Shown here in pieces: positions 11,621 through 25,206 of a stretch of 64,000 nt of DNA (position 1 is the first letter of the stretch; every line of letters starts with the position of its first letter). The position numbers and the translations under genes were made by a program. The notes under the pieces are model-generated. The model was not told where the DNA came from, ran no database searches, and saw only the letters and a list, made by a program, of their open reading frames with translations. The DNA comes from Smittium mucronatum (taxonomy: Eukaryota > Kickxellomycota > Harpellomycetes > Harpellales > Legeriomycetaceae), in assembly GCA_001953115.1 (NCBI GenBank), contig LSSL01000764.1, positions 24,154-88,153 of the forward strand, read 5' to 3'.

Positions 11621-12237
11621 CCCCCCCCCCCCCCCCCCCCCCCCCNNNNNNNNNNNNNNNNNNNNNNNNNNNNNNNNNNNNNNNNNNNNNNNNNNNNNNN
11701 NNNNNNNNNNNNNNNNNNNNNNNNNNNNNNNNNNNNNNNNNNNNNNNNNNNNNNNNNNNNNNNNNNNNNNNNNNNNNNNNNNNNNNNNNNNNNNNNNNNN
11801 NNNNNNNNNNNNNNNNNNNNNNNNNNNNNNNNNNNNNNNNNNNNNNNNNNNNNNNNNNNNNNNNNNNNNNNNNNNNNNNNNNNNNNNNNNNNNNNNNNNN
11901 NNNNNNNNNNNNNNNNNNNNNNNNNNNNNNNNNNNNNNNNNNNNNNNNNNNNNNNNNNNNNNNNNNNNNNNNNNNNNNNNNNNNNNNNNNNNNNNNNNNN
12001 NNNNNNNNNNNNNNNNNNNNNNNNNNNNNNNNNNNNNNNNNNNNNNNNNNNNNNNNNNNNNNNNNNNNNNNNNNNNNNNNNNNNNNNNNNNNNNNNNNNN
12101 NNNNNNNNNNNNNNNNNNNNNNNNNNNNNNNNNNNNNNNNNNNNNNNNNNNNNNNNNNNNNNNNNNNNNNNNNNNNNNNNNNNNNNNNNNNNNNNNNNNN
12201 NNNNNNNNNNNNNNNNNAACCCCCCCCCCCCCCCCCC
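11621..12237. other. Assembly gap bordered by poly(C) on both sides
   Basis: 25 C (11,621-11,645), then 572 N (11,646-12,217), then AA and 18 C (12,220-12,237). Both borders are C on the same strand. Assembly evidently stopped within a C-rich region, so the true content and size are unknown. Any translation through the N run is meaningless. Confidence 0.95.
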
Positions 12238-12680
12238 AAATTTTTACTCACTAAAATCGCGTATTATACAAATAATCATAAAAAATGAGCCCTTTTATTT
12301 AAATAATGACTGTAAGCTTCATATTGATTGCTACCAAAAATTGATTAAAAGAAAAAATCTGAGATAAAATACAAAAATAGGATCCGAAGTATTTTTTTTC
12401 TCGTTTTTTTGACATTTAAATTTTTAATTTATAAACAAAAATATGTTTTAAAACCCTATTATTTCGTTTTAAAAAAACATTAAGCCACAATAAAAATATT
12501 TTCAGTGGTTTAAATAATTTAATATTGACTAAAATATATCGAAAATTAAAAGAAATTAAAAGCTTATCTGAGATAATTCGATAAATATTTTCATTAAATT
12601 ATACATATATTTTTGAAATAAATTTATTTTAGATTTAATATAAAGTATCTTGAAAAAAATCCAAAAAATTTAATCGCTCA

Positions 12681-12691
12681 CCCCCCCCCCC
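12681..12691. repeat. poly(C) tract, 11 C
   Basis: Eleven C followed by a pyrimidine-rich stretch (TCATCTTCCTCTCTCT), in otherwise AT-rich sequence. Confidence 0.9.
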
Positions 12692-12912
12692 TCATCTTCC
12701 TCTCTCTAGATTTTCAGAAGCTTCTACATCGAGGAAATCGGTGCAAGGTTTTAGCTAAATACTTTTTACATTTTATTTAACCCCTTTTAATGTTATTGTA
12801 TCTTAATAATTGGTAAAATGAAATGCTACCTATTAAAAATAGCTAAATTACTTGGTAATTATTTTTATTTCGATATTCTTTTTCTAAAAAAAGAAACTTG
12901 GAGCTTAGATAA

Positions 12913-12923
12913 CCCCCCCCCCC
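12913..12923. repeat. poly(C) tract, 11 C
   Basis: Eleven C flanked by AA and AAA, 221 bases after the previous tract of the same length. Confidence 0.9.
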
Positions 12924-13140
12924 AAACAATATATCATTTTTCCTGAAAAAAATCCTTGTTTAGATTTTTTTTTCTCGGTTACTACAAACTCTCAATCCTG
13001 TGTAATAGTATATTTTTAGCTGTAAAAATAATGAATTTATTTCTTCATACTTTATTTTATATCCATGGGATTCTTCTCTAAATTCTATCTTTTTTTTATA
13101 TATTACTGCTACATATTCTTTTTATATTCTACAAACCCCA

Positions 13141-13167
<27 letters not shown>
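13141..13167. repeat. (AT)n microsatellite
   Basis: Uninterrupted AT dinucleotide run of 27 bases, preceded by CCCCAATATA-type sequence. Confidence 0.95.
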
Positions 13168-13171
<4 letters not shown>

Positions 13172-14649
13172 TTTTCATATTATTTAAAAAAAAATCTTAA
13201 ATTTAATTTTAAAATCGAAAATAATATTTAAAATGGCAAAAACTCCAAACTTAAAAGTTGGGATATCAATACTTAATTAAAATTATTTCTCTCTTCACAA
13301 TAAAATATTAAGTTTGATTTAAATTGGTAATCTATTGTACTTTTAATTAATGGAATAAACGTAGAATTATAATTCATATTTAATAAAATCAAATTATGTC
13401 GCTTCAAAATATAAATATCTAATATTTTTTAATCTATTCTTTATTTATTTTTAGAATAAGTCATTTTTGAATTTTTTATTCATAATCATAGTTTAAAAAA
13501 AGAAAATTATTTATTTTCATTTTTTTTAAGTTTTTGATTTAATTGATTTAGATTTGTGTAAACTTATAAAAATAAAACACCATCGTCATGAATTTAATAC
13601 TAATAAAGAATCAAAATTAAAAAGCTCTTAGACACGAAATTTTTTTAGCTCAAGCAAGAAGCTTAATATTTTTCATTGGTATGTATTTGATCAATATAAA
13701 TCACAATATATGTATATAAGTTATTCTAAAAGAATGATTACAAATTTTAAATATGATAAATGTTATTTTTTTATATAAATAAAAAAAAAATTAATGGAAA
13801 CCTTCATTTTTTTAGAATTGTGAAGTATAACCGTCCTCAAAAAAAGTTTAATATGAGGAAATTTTATTTAAGGCGGCTTTTATCTGATTAATATGAATAT
13901 ATAAATGAATATAAGGCCGGTTATGGTATTAATAGTTTTTTTTTGAAAAGAGGTGGGTTTAAAATATTCAACATTATATAAGGCTCTGAAATCATTGGAT
14001 AATTACAAAAAATTATTCGATTACACACCTATAAAATTTTTATATCCCTACTTAAAATTGCTTTGATAAGGATTAAATAAGACTGAATTGTCAATTAGAG
14101 AAAAATGGTAAAAAAAATTTAGATTTTTTTTTTGGTTCCCATAAATTCTATAAGTAGTTTTCGAAATATACTTTAAATAATAGTTCCGAATTATTACCAT
14201 AAAAGGGGCTCATATAAAGTAGCAATGATGTTATAGAAAAGGTTATATTTGGATTTATTCTTGATTTTATTGAGGATATCCGTGTCAACTGTTTAGGAAT
14301 GAAAATAATAGAATACATTCGCGAGTTATTTTTCTAACGGATTGAAAATTCTTCAAGTGGTAAGAAATAATAATTGATTATTTTTAATATCCTTTTATAC
14401 CTTTTTTCTAATCCATTTTTAAAAAGAACTTGGGCATATATTAGATGAAATATTAAACTTTATTGATTTTGAGATAAATTAATATCATCAGAATTACAAA
14501 TTAATTTTATATTTATTGTTACATAAAATATATTTAAATAGAAAAAGTATAAATTAAAAACTAATAAAGAATGATTACTTTTGATTTTATTTTTTTATTC
14601 AAAAAAAATACACGTAAAAAATAATAATAAAACTGTATAAATATGAATA

Positions 14650-15600
14650 ATAAATTTTTAACCCCATTAGATAAGCGTTTTTTATTTTAAAAAATAAATT
14701 TTTTGGGTAAATCACCCAAAAATATTGATGAATAATTAAATCATTAAAATCATTAATAATATGATTGATTTATTAATTCAAGCTTAAATAATTTTAGAGT
14801 ATTAAAATTTTGTATTTTGATAAGATCCTGAAGCCGATTTAATCTTTTTTTGATCTATTAATACCAGTTTAGTTAATTTGGTTTTTTTGTGATTTTATCC
14901 CAGATTTTTATTGGCTGATTCATATTTTTGAGAAATATTTGGTGGATTAATTAAAGTTTAGGATAATTTAATTGGTTTTAATATAGGAATTTTTATTATA
15001 TTAGTGGTTTATGAGCGATTTTTTTGGGAATGTAAACATGTATTATTAAACATCTCTCAAAAATCCAAACCCCGAAAAGAAAAAAAAAGAAAAAATTCTT
15101 TTTTTCCAATCCCAAGATGACCAAAAGATAATTTTCGAGTCATTTATACACAAGGGTATATTTTTCCCCTAAGATAAAAAAGATTTAATATAATTAAAAT
15201 CTTATCCATAAATTCAATTCGGTATAACATGGGAACGAAATTTTAAAACAAGTTTCCCTTTAAAATTTGATGGTCTAAATTTCAGGAAAAAATAAAAATT
15301 ATTATATATATATATAAAGAAATGTACGTATGTTATAATTTTCATAAATCCGAATCCTTATTCTAAAATAGGAATTGAAATATTCCTTGCGGTCAAATTT
15401 TTTGAGATTGAGGAAAAAATTAAATCCGTGACTTCCTGTTACAAAAAAAAAACTAAGCTTTGAAAATCTTATGAAATAACGAACCAATTCACTTTTTAAA
15501 TAAAAAAAATCAGTCCACACTTTATAAATTAAAAATCCGCCTAATTATACAATAAAAATAATAAAAGAGAAAAAAAGAAAAATCATATTCAGATATTTAT
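14650..15600 (-). repeat. Diverged repeat AT-R1, copy 1 (inverted relative to copy 2)
   Basis: Read on the minus strand, this segment is collinear with 22,850-23,775 on the plus strand. Anchor pairs: TTTATAAAGTGTG (15,528 and 22,922), TTTAAAAAGTGAATT, GGATTTTTGAGA, CAAAAAAATC followed by an AATAAACC-like block, AAATCTGG followed by AAAATCAC, and ACAAAAT at about 14,801 and 23,640. Distances between first and last anchors are about 727 and 723 bp. The best block is roughly 80% identical over some 100 bases by eye, and elsewhere it is lower with small indels. Part of it is open on the minus strand (15,302-15,520) and shares LKSELV with copy 2 in the same frame. Identity of the element is unknown. 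Confidence 0.75.
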
Positions 15601-15626
15601 CCTGAAATAACTCCGCCGCATTATTA

Positions 15627-15869
15627 TATTATCCCTCTAATTATTTTTAAATATGATATAATGTTATCGGTGGAAACAGATGGCTCATTTTTTTATGCTT
15701 CTTTTACTTTTGAAGCTATTATTTCTATACCAATTTCGCAAGTGGAATTGATTTCAACTTTGGCTATCGATTCATATATTTTCTTAAATTCTAAGCTTAA
15801 AGTTATTTTATCCCATTTCATGTTTATTTCTGGTAATTTTTCTAGGAATAAATTTAAACTGAAAAAAAA
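15627..15869 (-). pseudogene. Coding-like relic, 81 codons with one internal stop
   Basis: On the minus strand one frame stays open for 81 codons apart from a single TAA at 15,695-15,693, then ends in two TAA codons. The peptide is rich in charged and aliphatic residues in an alternating pattern (for example LEKLPEINMKWDK and IGIEIIASKVKEA), unlike the Phe/Lys/Asn/Ile noise expected of random AT-rich DNA. It lies immediately inside the AT-R1 copy. No family recognised. An open frame also runs on the opposite strand (15,661-15,876), so strand choice is a judgement. Confidence 0.35.
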
Positions 15870-16073
15870 TTATTAAAGCCATACAAAATCATGTGAATTT
15901 ATACAAAATATATCATTAGATACAAAATTAAGAAATTGGGGAAATTTTCGTTAGAAAAAAATATTCAGATCGATAAAAAAAAGTTTTTAATTGTTTTCAG
16001 CTGGTTTTTTTAAAATGCAAAACATATATTTGATAAATAATTATATTAGCTAAAAAATAGCGGGCTGGTATTT

Positions 16074-16157
16074 ATGAAGCATCCTACAGTCATAGTTCGG
16101 ATATTAACTGAAGTCAATTACTTGAAACTTCTACATAATTTATCATTCACAGTATAA
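16074..16157 (+). pseudogene. Short coding-like fragment
   Basis: A 27-residue frame starting MKHPTVIVRILTEVNYLK within a brief rise in GC content. Too short to assign. It may be a piece of the same decayed element as its neighbours, or chance. Confidence 0.2.
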
Positions 16158-17637
16158 TATTAACCAAACTGATTAATTCATCTTAAGTGTGAAGAGGTAA
16201 TATATTGTCTTATGATAATCATGTGTTTTAATGGGAAGTTATTATGGATTTAATTTCCTAAATTTATAAAAAAATGGTAATATTGAAGATGAATGCATAA
16301 CTATATTGTTTTTTAAACATAAATCTATCGAATAATGTCATAATTTATTGAAAATATGAGATTTTAAACCTGGTAAATAGGCTGTTTTTCTATTATATTT
16401 AAATATCATGATATTTTACTCATTAAAATTTACATATTTGCTATTAAAAATGAAAAATAACAATTACCAAAATATTTATAACTTTATTTTTAAAACATCA
16501 GTCTAAATATTAAAATATTATATCATTACATTTTATTTATGTTTTTATCACATAAAAATAAAATATTTCTTTTTGAAAAATGATTAAGAATGAAATTGAA
16601 CATGAAATCGCTAGCAAAGTGATCCTTATATGTAATTTTATCTTGTTTCAGGGGTGGGTATGGAAAATTAGAAAATATAGCCCTCCATATATATTACATC
16701 GCTATTTATAACAAAATATATAATATTTCGTTATAGCAATTTTTAAGGTTACGATTTACTAAAAGTCTAGTTTAGCCGGCTATTCCTAAACACTTTAATT
16801 AATGCTGAGTAACAATATATCCGATTATAATTCAAATATGATTAACGTTATTAATCCAAAAAAACTAAATTTAAACATTTCAAATGAAAATTAACAGATA
16901 TAAAAAATTCTATGTTCAACACAGCTTAAAGATATTTAATCATAAATAAAAAAGCATAAAATTTTTCTAGTTATATCAATATTTTTCTTTTTATAACTAA
17001 AAATTCTAAGATCTTAAAAATCCCAAATACGATGATTATATATCTTATCTAACAGAAGCTGTTTAATTAAAAAACATGTATTACTACAAAATTCGGGATA
17101 TTTTTGTCCATCTATTTAATTTTTTCTAGCGGAAATGGCTCTAGCTGCTCAATTTTGTAACATATGACATATGACATATCAATTTACATAATTTTGATTC
17201 ATTTTATTGGTCATACAAGGCTACAATACTTAAATTTAAGTTTTTATAGCACTTTTTCGATAACTTCTAACCTCTTATCTATTTCGCAATTTTTTTCAAA
17301 CAAAATATTGAATATGTGAATGGATATTTACCCTCAATTTTTTTTTCAGTATTAAGATATTCATATTTTAATCTTTTTTCAACTAAAATTTAATTTTATA
17401 TTCGAGTATTAGAATTAATAAAAAAATTATTTTCATTTAATAACCTAATCCTTGAGTATTTTGTTTATATTATACCTGGATTTTTTCTTCTTAGATTTTA
17501 GGGAGGAGGGGGTCGGAGAAAAAAGGATATTAACCAAGTATTTTTTATTTTTCTTTCCTATATACACCATTTATATTATTAGGAAACATAATCTAACCCC
17601 TTAATTTTATAATGACTAAATTTGATTGATTTTTTTT

Positions 17638-17664
17638 ATTTTATTTTTATTTTTATTTTTATTT
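17638..17664. repeat. (ATTTTT)n short tandem repeat
   Basis: About four tandem hexamer units of ATTTTT. Confidence 0.85.
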
Positions 17665-18972
17665 GTTATCTGTTTTTGGATATTTAATCAGAACAATAGA
17701 AGACCGATGCAATAAGTGGATGTACTTTAAAAATGATTTTTTTCCGACAAATTAAAATGAAAAGATCAAACTATATATAATTATATCAATTAAATGCGTA
17801 AAGTAAAAAATATTAAGCCGAGATTATATTATGGGTTTTAATTACAGAAAAATTCTTTTTAAGAATAAATTAAATATTTCGAAAAATTGATACATTTAAA
17901 AACATATATATATTTAAATGGAATAAATCAAAAAAGGTCAAAATAACGTGTTTTTCTAAAAAAAATTTTAATTTCGCGATACAATCAGCTTATATTATAT
18001 TAAAAGATTAAAAAGTAATTTTTTATTTAATTATTTTAAATCCCTTTTTACAAATTAGATATCATTATTTAGATAATAAAAATATTTTATATAAAATTTT
18101 AAATTCAATAAATATCAAATTACATAAATAACTTGCCCAAATTTTATTTATTGGGAGAGAATTTTTTAATATAATTGTTGATATATTTAAAAAACAAAAT
18201 TTGGTCATTTTTCATTTTATCATTTTCCAATCAAAAAAATTTACACTGTTCAACTTAAAAAACGAGAATTTATCATTTTGATAAGTGGTCATTTTTCAAT
18301 AAAAAATGATCATCATATAAAATATGTGATTTTTCTCTTCATTAATAAACATTTTTAAAGAAATTTACCTATAGTTTCTATGAAAGCGTGAACTAAACCA
18401 GTATCAGATAGCAATAAATCGACTCAAAGGTAAATAGAAATAATATTCTGATTTTTTTGTGACTTATGAATACTTTTTTTAAAAAATATAATCTAATTTC
18501 AACATATTCTAAAATATTGATAATTTTTAATTGAATTATTAAAACTAGATTTTGAAAAATTAACACTTATAAAAATGAGAAATATTCGTTTTTTAGTTGA
18601 AAATTGTGCATTTTTTCGATTATAAAATGACCTTTTTTTAAAAAATTTTGGTAAATTTTTAGATTGAAAAATTCCTTCCCAATAAATAAAAACTGATTAA
18701 GTTATCTTTTTAATTTGATCTTTATTATATTTAAAACGCTCATTTTTTTCTGAAAGCTCTATATATAAAAACCAATTTGAGATTTATTAATGAATTTTTT
18801 TATAGAATTCATGAACTTTGCATGTAAATATTAGAAAATAGAATATAGCTCTTTATAAAGTTTTAAAGCTAAATTTATTTTCTTTTTTAAAGAAGAAAAA
18901 TATTTTAAAAATGACTAACTCCAGCTTTCAAAGGCTTTTTTCAAGGGCAGAAGGTATAGATAAAATTTTTAG

Positions 18973-19594
18973 AGAAAATTCAATAGTTTAAAGTACTTTC
19001 TAAATCAATGGGACATATGTGTATTATCACTTTGACCAATTTATAAAGATGAGGTAACTTAATTGACCAATTTCATAATCTTTTCATTTTACAGACTCGT
19101 TTCTTCATTAAATACGGAATTATCGAGTATTAGAATTATTAAAGGTATAAATTTGAATTTATTAATAAGGGACCCTTTGCCAATTTATTTAGCATATCTT
19201 AAATTTTATCCAAATTTTTAATTAATAGGTCCATTTTTTGATATAGATTTTGAACCATCACAAACATTGATTCCAAGGATAACTAACATAATAAAAGACA
19301 CTTTAAAAAATAATTTGCGTCTGAAACTAAAAAAAAACAGCCAAATATCTCAAAAAATTTGTTTTTTTGCATTATCCAGAGGCGAATCTAATCATTGATG
19401 CTTTTATAAAGGATTTTTAGGGGTTTAAAACAGATTTTAGGGAGGAAAAGTTTTTATACTCAGGAAAAAAACAAGATGTTTTTGTTAAAAGAGAATTTGC
19501 TTATATCCCAGATGATAGGATTAAAATTATTAGCGGTATTAAATATGGAACATTCCATGGTATCAACTTATTTTTGAGCCGATTATATGATTAA
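18973..19594 (+). pseudogene. Decayed ORF of about 200 codons, family unknown
   Basis: One frame runs from 18,973 to 19,398 with only three internal stops (TGA near 19,033, TAA near 19,060, TAA near 19,219) where about a dozen are expected in DNA of this composition. At a run of nine A (about 19,328-19,336) the coding-like signal moves to another frame. That second frame continues to 19,594 with a single internal TAG at 19,418-19,420. Peptide pieces such as DIDFEPSQTLIPRITNII, FVFLHYPEANLIIDAF and FAYIPDDRIKIISGIKYG look like real protein. The shift at a homopolymer plus scattered stops fits a pseudogene, although a sequencing slip could explain the shift alone. An intron is an alternative for the TAA near 19,219, since GTATAA at 19,145 and AG at 19,227-19,228 are in suitable phase. 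It lies between the two inverted AT-R1 copies. Confidence 0.45.
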
Positions 19595-22500
19595 AAAAAT
19601 ATTTATTGAATACTTCAGAAGAGATTGAATAGATGGCCCTCGATACTGATCAATATTGTAAGATTTTTGGAAACTTGTGATAGAAAGATTTTTACAAAAT
19701 TTTTTACCAGAATTTTTTTAAATTTTAAGTCAGTGTGATTATAATAATAGCTCAAGGTTTTCATAGATAAAAATTATATTTTATAATTATCAAGGAAGGT
19801 TAAATTAGCTCTGGGGAACTGCTAGGCTAGAAATAACAACAAATTTAGATCTCCACGAGAAAATACACGGAATATGTTTATTTTTGACCGAATATCATCT
19901 CATATTGCATCAGTTAAAAAGATAGAGCATAGATAATGACAATATTGGATTTTTTGGTTACTATCTTATTTTAATATATATTAAAAAATTTGCTTTTATA
20001 ATTATATTAAAAATAAAAAAATTCGATTTTTTAATATTAATTTTTTGAAATGTAGCTATTAAAATAAACCTATATAGTTTTTTATATTCATTTATAATTT
20101 GGTATTTTATAAAAGTTTTTTTTTAAAAAAAATTATCAGCATTTAAAATATATTTGCCGAAATTCTGTTGTAAAAAGTTAGCTATTATTTTATTTAAAAA
20201 AATCCGAAATTTTTCTAGAATAAGAATAATAGCATATGAATAATTGATTAAAATAAATGGTATTGTCTATAAAAAAACCATATATTTATCAAATTTATTT
20301 TTAGATAAAATTTTATAATTTAAACCGGGCTATAAAAGTATTTAATATATTGAAGGCTCGAATATCACTTATTTGATGAATCTTGTGAATTAAATACATA
20401 TACACTTTTATAAAATGTAATAAAGTAACATAAAATTTGAGAGATGAGTTTCAGTCTATATTTTAAACGACAAAGAATAAGTTTTATATTTAAAACATCA
20501 TCGGATATATTAATTTAAGGAAATATTTACCTTTTACCTCATCTTCACAAAATTCTATTTAAGTTTCACAATTTTTGGTCGTTTTTGCCTTTGATTATTT
20601 TTGCAGCTAAAGTTAAAAAATATTTTCAAAAATTTTAAAAGTTTTACTCCTAAAATATAATTTTAAGGACGTATTTTTAAGCCGATTTTTATCTTAAATG
20701 AGTTATAATTAAATCAATGAATAGAGGGGAAACTATTTAAACTAATTAATATATTGGTATATTTTAAAGACTTAATTACAGTTTATTAATTGAATTTATT
20801 AAAGTGAGAAGTAATTTGGAGTAAAATTTTACGATTATTGTTTTTTGGTTTTTTTAGAAAAAGTATGCCTTATAAAAGATGAAGAAAAGATATCTGGGTA
20901 TTTTATTTCAATTTTCTATGGAGTTTAACATTATATTATAGTGAGAAATAATAGGTATTTTAGACATATTTAATAGTATTGAAGTGATTATTTAGATATA
21001 TTTAGGATTTTGCATTACCATGTGTTTGATTCATATATATTTAATTATATATTGAATTAAAAGAAAGGGTGTATAATACTGAATTATATTCGAGAATATA
21101 GTAAATTTTAATATATAATGTTTTAAAAAGCTCAAATAGAATTGATTTAAACAAAAAAAAAATTTAAAAAAATTTCTTTGAAAAAAAATCTATGTCTTTA
21201 TCAACTTTTTATAGAAAGAATGGATATTTCAACGTATAAATTAGAAATTGGCAATTGGCAATTGAATATTATTATTTATAACTTCTTTAGCTTATAATGA
21301 GTTTCAGTGTTATTAATTCGAAGATATGGTTATTTAAACTTCTAAATGGTATTTTAATATAATTCTAGATTCATTTTATTTTGATGAATGTTATTCTATT
21401 TCGAAAAAAAAAAAGAATTAAAAATTTCAATTTAATCTCAGTTTTAAGATATTTTATCGCGAAATTCGATTTTTTTTTTATATAAATGCTTTTTTTGACA
21501 TTTTTTTTGATTTATTTCAATTAAATCACATTTTTTTAAATTTCTCGATTTGTTGAAATGATGAATTTATTTCTAATAGAAAAAATTTCGCATTAAACTC
21601 CATTTATACAATTCTCGCTTAATATTATTAATATTATGCATTTAATTGATATAAAAATACACAATTCGATATTTTCGTTTTAATTATCCTAAAAAATGCG
21701 TTTTAAAAATATAAACATTTATTGCGCATGTAGTCTAATTAGCACAATTATATATATATATATATATTACTTAAATATTTATTCTGAAATGGAATGTATT
21801 TTTGGTTTTGATTTCTTAAAATAAAACCGTTTTGATTTTTCATCCCAACTCCCCCTAATTTATTCAAGTTGATTACATATTATTAGTATGTTATGTATCT
21901 GATATAAAACATTAAAAAGTAGAAATGAATTAAAATTCTATCATTAAAATATTTAATCATATTACTAAAATCCAGAGTATTCAATTAGTCCATTAATTCT
22001 GAGATAATAAAGTCGTACATGTTTTATCTATCGCACCGTTTTTTTTTTTGAAATTAATGGGAATGATAAACAAAAAAAATTATCCAATATTATACAAAGA
22101 AAACTATAAAAATTATATATTCAAAAAAAAAACTCTCTATCAACTTGAATAAATATTTTTTGCATAAAACGTGAAAATGAAAAATTCATCTTGTTTAAAA
22201 CCTCTTAAACTGATTTATTTTTATGTTTGATCCAACCGAAGTGGTTGAAATAGTAAAAATATTTAAAGCTTTATTTAAATATTCTATTTTGTGTACTATA
22301 TATATATATATATATATGCAATATATTTTTCAAACAATTGAAGTATATTTTCTGATATTATTGAAATTTGAAACTTTTTAATTAATGGCGTTAAATTTTT
22401 GATAAATGACGAATTTTTACACAAATACTAGTATCATATATTTTGGAGATCATAAAGCAACAAAAAATGACCTATTAATAATTTATAACCTCCTAATGTT

Positions 22501-22849
22501 TTATTTCATAATTAATTTGTTTAGATAAGATTTATAATTTTTTTCCAAAAAAATGTAAGAAAAAATTATAAGTTTTTTCATTAAATGGTTTATTTTAATA
22601 TTTCTTTTTCCATTTAAGAAAATAGAATTCAATAAATTCAATTCCTTGATTTATTTATAGATTTAAGATTTATAAAAGAGTTTTTTTGTTAATCGAAATC
22701 GTAATTTTATAAAATATTCGTTAATGTGCATCTGAAAGTTACCAATTCTAAGCTATTTATAACCAATAATGAATATATATATATATATTATTTAGTTTTT
22801 TTTAAATTAAACATATCAAAATATAATATTAAATAAAATTTAAAAAATT

Positions 22850-23775
22850 TAACTATAATTAAAATTTTTATGTCGAAGCTTTTTCTTTTATTATTTTTAT
22901 TTTAAATTGAGGGTTTTTTAATTTATAAAGTGTGAGCCGAATTTTTTTTGTTTAAAAAGTGAATTAGTTCCTTATTTGATAAGAATTTTCAAAATTTAGC
23001 TATTTTTTGTAAAAGAAAGTCGCTGATTTAAATTTAGTACTTAATCTAAATTTTTTTTGACTGTACGGAGTATGCGAATTCCGAATTTCAAATAAGGATT
23101 ACGCTTTCTGAAAATTATATAACGTTTAAATAGCTTTTTACATTAAACCAAGTTTTTTTTTTCTTTCTGAGATTTATTCTATCAAATATTAAAATAAAAC
23201 TTGCGTGAAAAATTCGTGCCCATGTAATTCCGAATAGAAGTTAGAGAGAAAAAATCTCAATGATATTAAACCGTATTTGGCTTGGCGGATAACTATAGAG
23301 TTCAATATAAGTGACTCTAAAAATAGAGTTTAATCGTTTTGTGATTTGAAAAAATAATTTTTTTTTTTGGGGGGTTGGATTTTTGAGATGCATTTATAAA
23401 TACATATTTACATATCCAAAAAAATCACTAATAAACCGCTCATATAATCTAAAAAGCTAAATATTAAACCTAAGTCTATTATCTTAAAATTTAATTCATT
23501 CGCCAAATATTATTCATAATATTAAATCAAAAAATATAAATCTGGAGCAAAATCACTCAAAGATCAAATTAACTATATATAGATCGAAATATTAAAAAAA
23601 GTTTAGATCAGCAAAATTATGTTGTCAAATTACAAAATATTAATGTCACTTGCTTATTTCAATCTCAATTTTATTTATCAATTATATTGTATTTATAAAA
23701 TTGAAAAAAAATAATATAATTTGGGATTTAAAGCCCATAATAAAACCCTTTAAATAATGGTTTAAATTTATATCA
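22850..23775 (+). repeat. Diverged repeat AT-R1, copy 2
   Basis: Plus-strand counterpart of 14,650-15,600, in inverted orientation about 7.2 kb away. Shared anchors are given with copy 1. In the shared LKSELV frame this copy has several stops, so it is the more decayed of the two. Downstream similarity extends weakly past TTGGGATTTAAAGCCC (about 23,721), which corresponds to GGGTAAATCACCC near 14,704 in copy 1, and fades by 23,800. Confidence 0.75.
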
Positions 23776-25206
23776 ACACAAAAAAATAAAAAAAATTTAA
23801 TTTTTTATAGCATCAGTTAAATGTGAATTCAAACTAAAAAAAAGGTAGATTATACACAGTGTTTAATAATCTGCAAAATATAATTCAACTTTTGCATAAT
23901 CGGATTACATCATTTAAATATGACCTATATTTCTCTAGAAAATATCATAGCTATTCAACTTAAACAGATTACTGTTTTTTCCTTTTTAAAACTCTTTCTA
24001 CTCGATATTACATTAAAAAAATATAAATATGTAAAAATATGTTAGTTAATAATACTGCAATATAGTTGATTTTTTTTAAAAAAAATATTGGAATTTAATT
24101 TTTTTTCATAATTTTTTTTTTCTGTTTGAATCAGCTACCTTTAAAAAATTGAATTTTATTCAAATAAAGGAATAAATCTTTCCATTTACTCACGTCTTTG
24201 AGCTGCTGGATAACATCGAATTTACATCTTTTAAAAATATCCAAAAAATGTAATTATTTGAGGAGCTCAAATTTTATTATTTTAGATATTTTCTTAAGAA
24301 ATTTTTTGATACAAGATAAAAAATATCTTGGAAAAACGAGGATAATTTGTATCTTTTTATAGTTGATTATAAAAAAACACATATACACGTTCTATACAAA
24401 TTAAAAAAAAGTATTTATTAAAATTTCATAGAATTTTTTACCAAACCAATGACTTGAAATGGCCAGTGGAATTAAATTTATTATTTTTTAAAGAGTGCGA
24501 CACTTTATCGATGTTTTAATATTTTTTATCCAATATAATATCTATTATTAACAATATTATATGAAATAAACGGAGTTTCACATATATAAAAAAGAAAAAT
24601 TAATGAAATATCTGCCAAAAAATAAACTATATACCACCATAAAAAGGAAAAATTAAAATTTTTAAGGGTTTTTAATAAACCCAAATAAGTATAATAAAAA
24701 ATACGAAATCATTTTTACATATATTTATACTATAAAATCTATACTATCGTATGAGATAAAAACAATAATTTTTCTAAAAAAAGAAAAAATTGTTCGCAAA
24801 AGTGTTTAATTTTATACTTTTTATATACAGAAGGATATTTTGAGGTATTTATAATCGGATAAAAAATGAATATGAAGCTAAAAATTGAGGATTTAGTTTA
24901 GAGATTCCAAAAAAAAAAAAAAAGGTTTTTTAATAAATTTGGCAATAGAAATTATGACGAGGTATTTCGAAAATACGCAAAAATAATTAAATATTTTTAT
25001 AACACAATTACTAAATTATTTAAAAAAAAATCATTTATTTTTAGCTTAAAGATGAGACATTAAAGCAGTACTTCGTTTTAGGTATTATAAAATTGAATTT
25101 GAATCGATTTGTTATAAACAAGGACAGTTAAAAGGTTTTGATATTCTGATTTTTTTTTGCTAAAAAAATTGCATAAACTTATCTTGTAATTAAAGAATAG
25201 ATTGTA

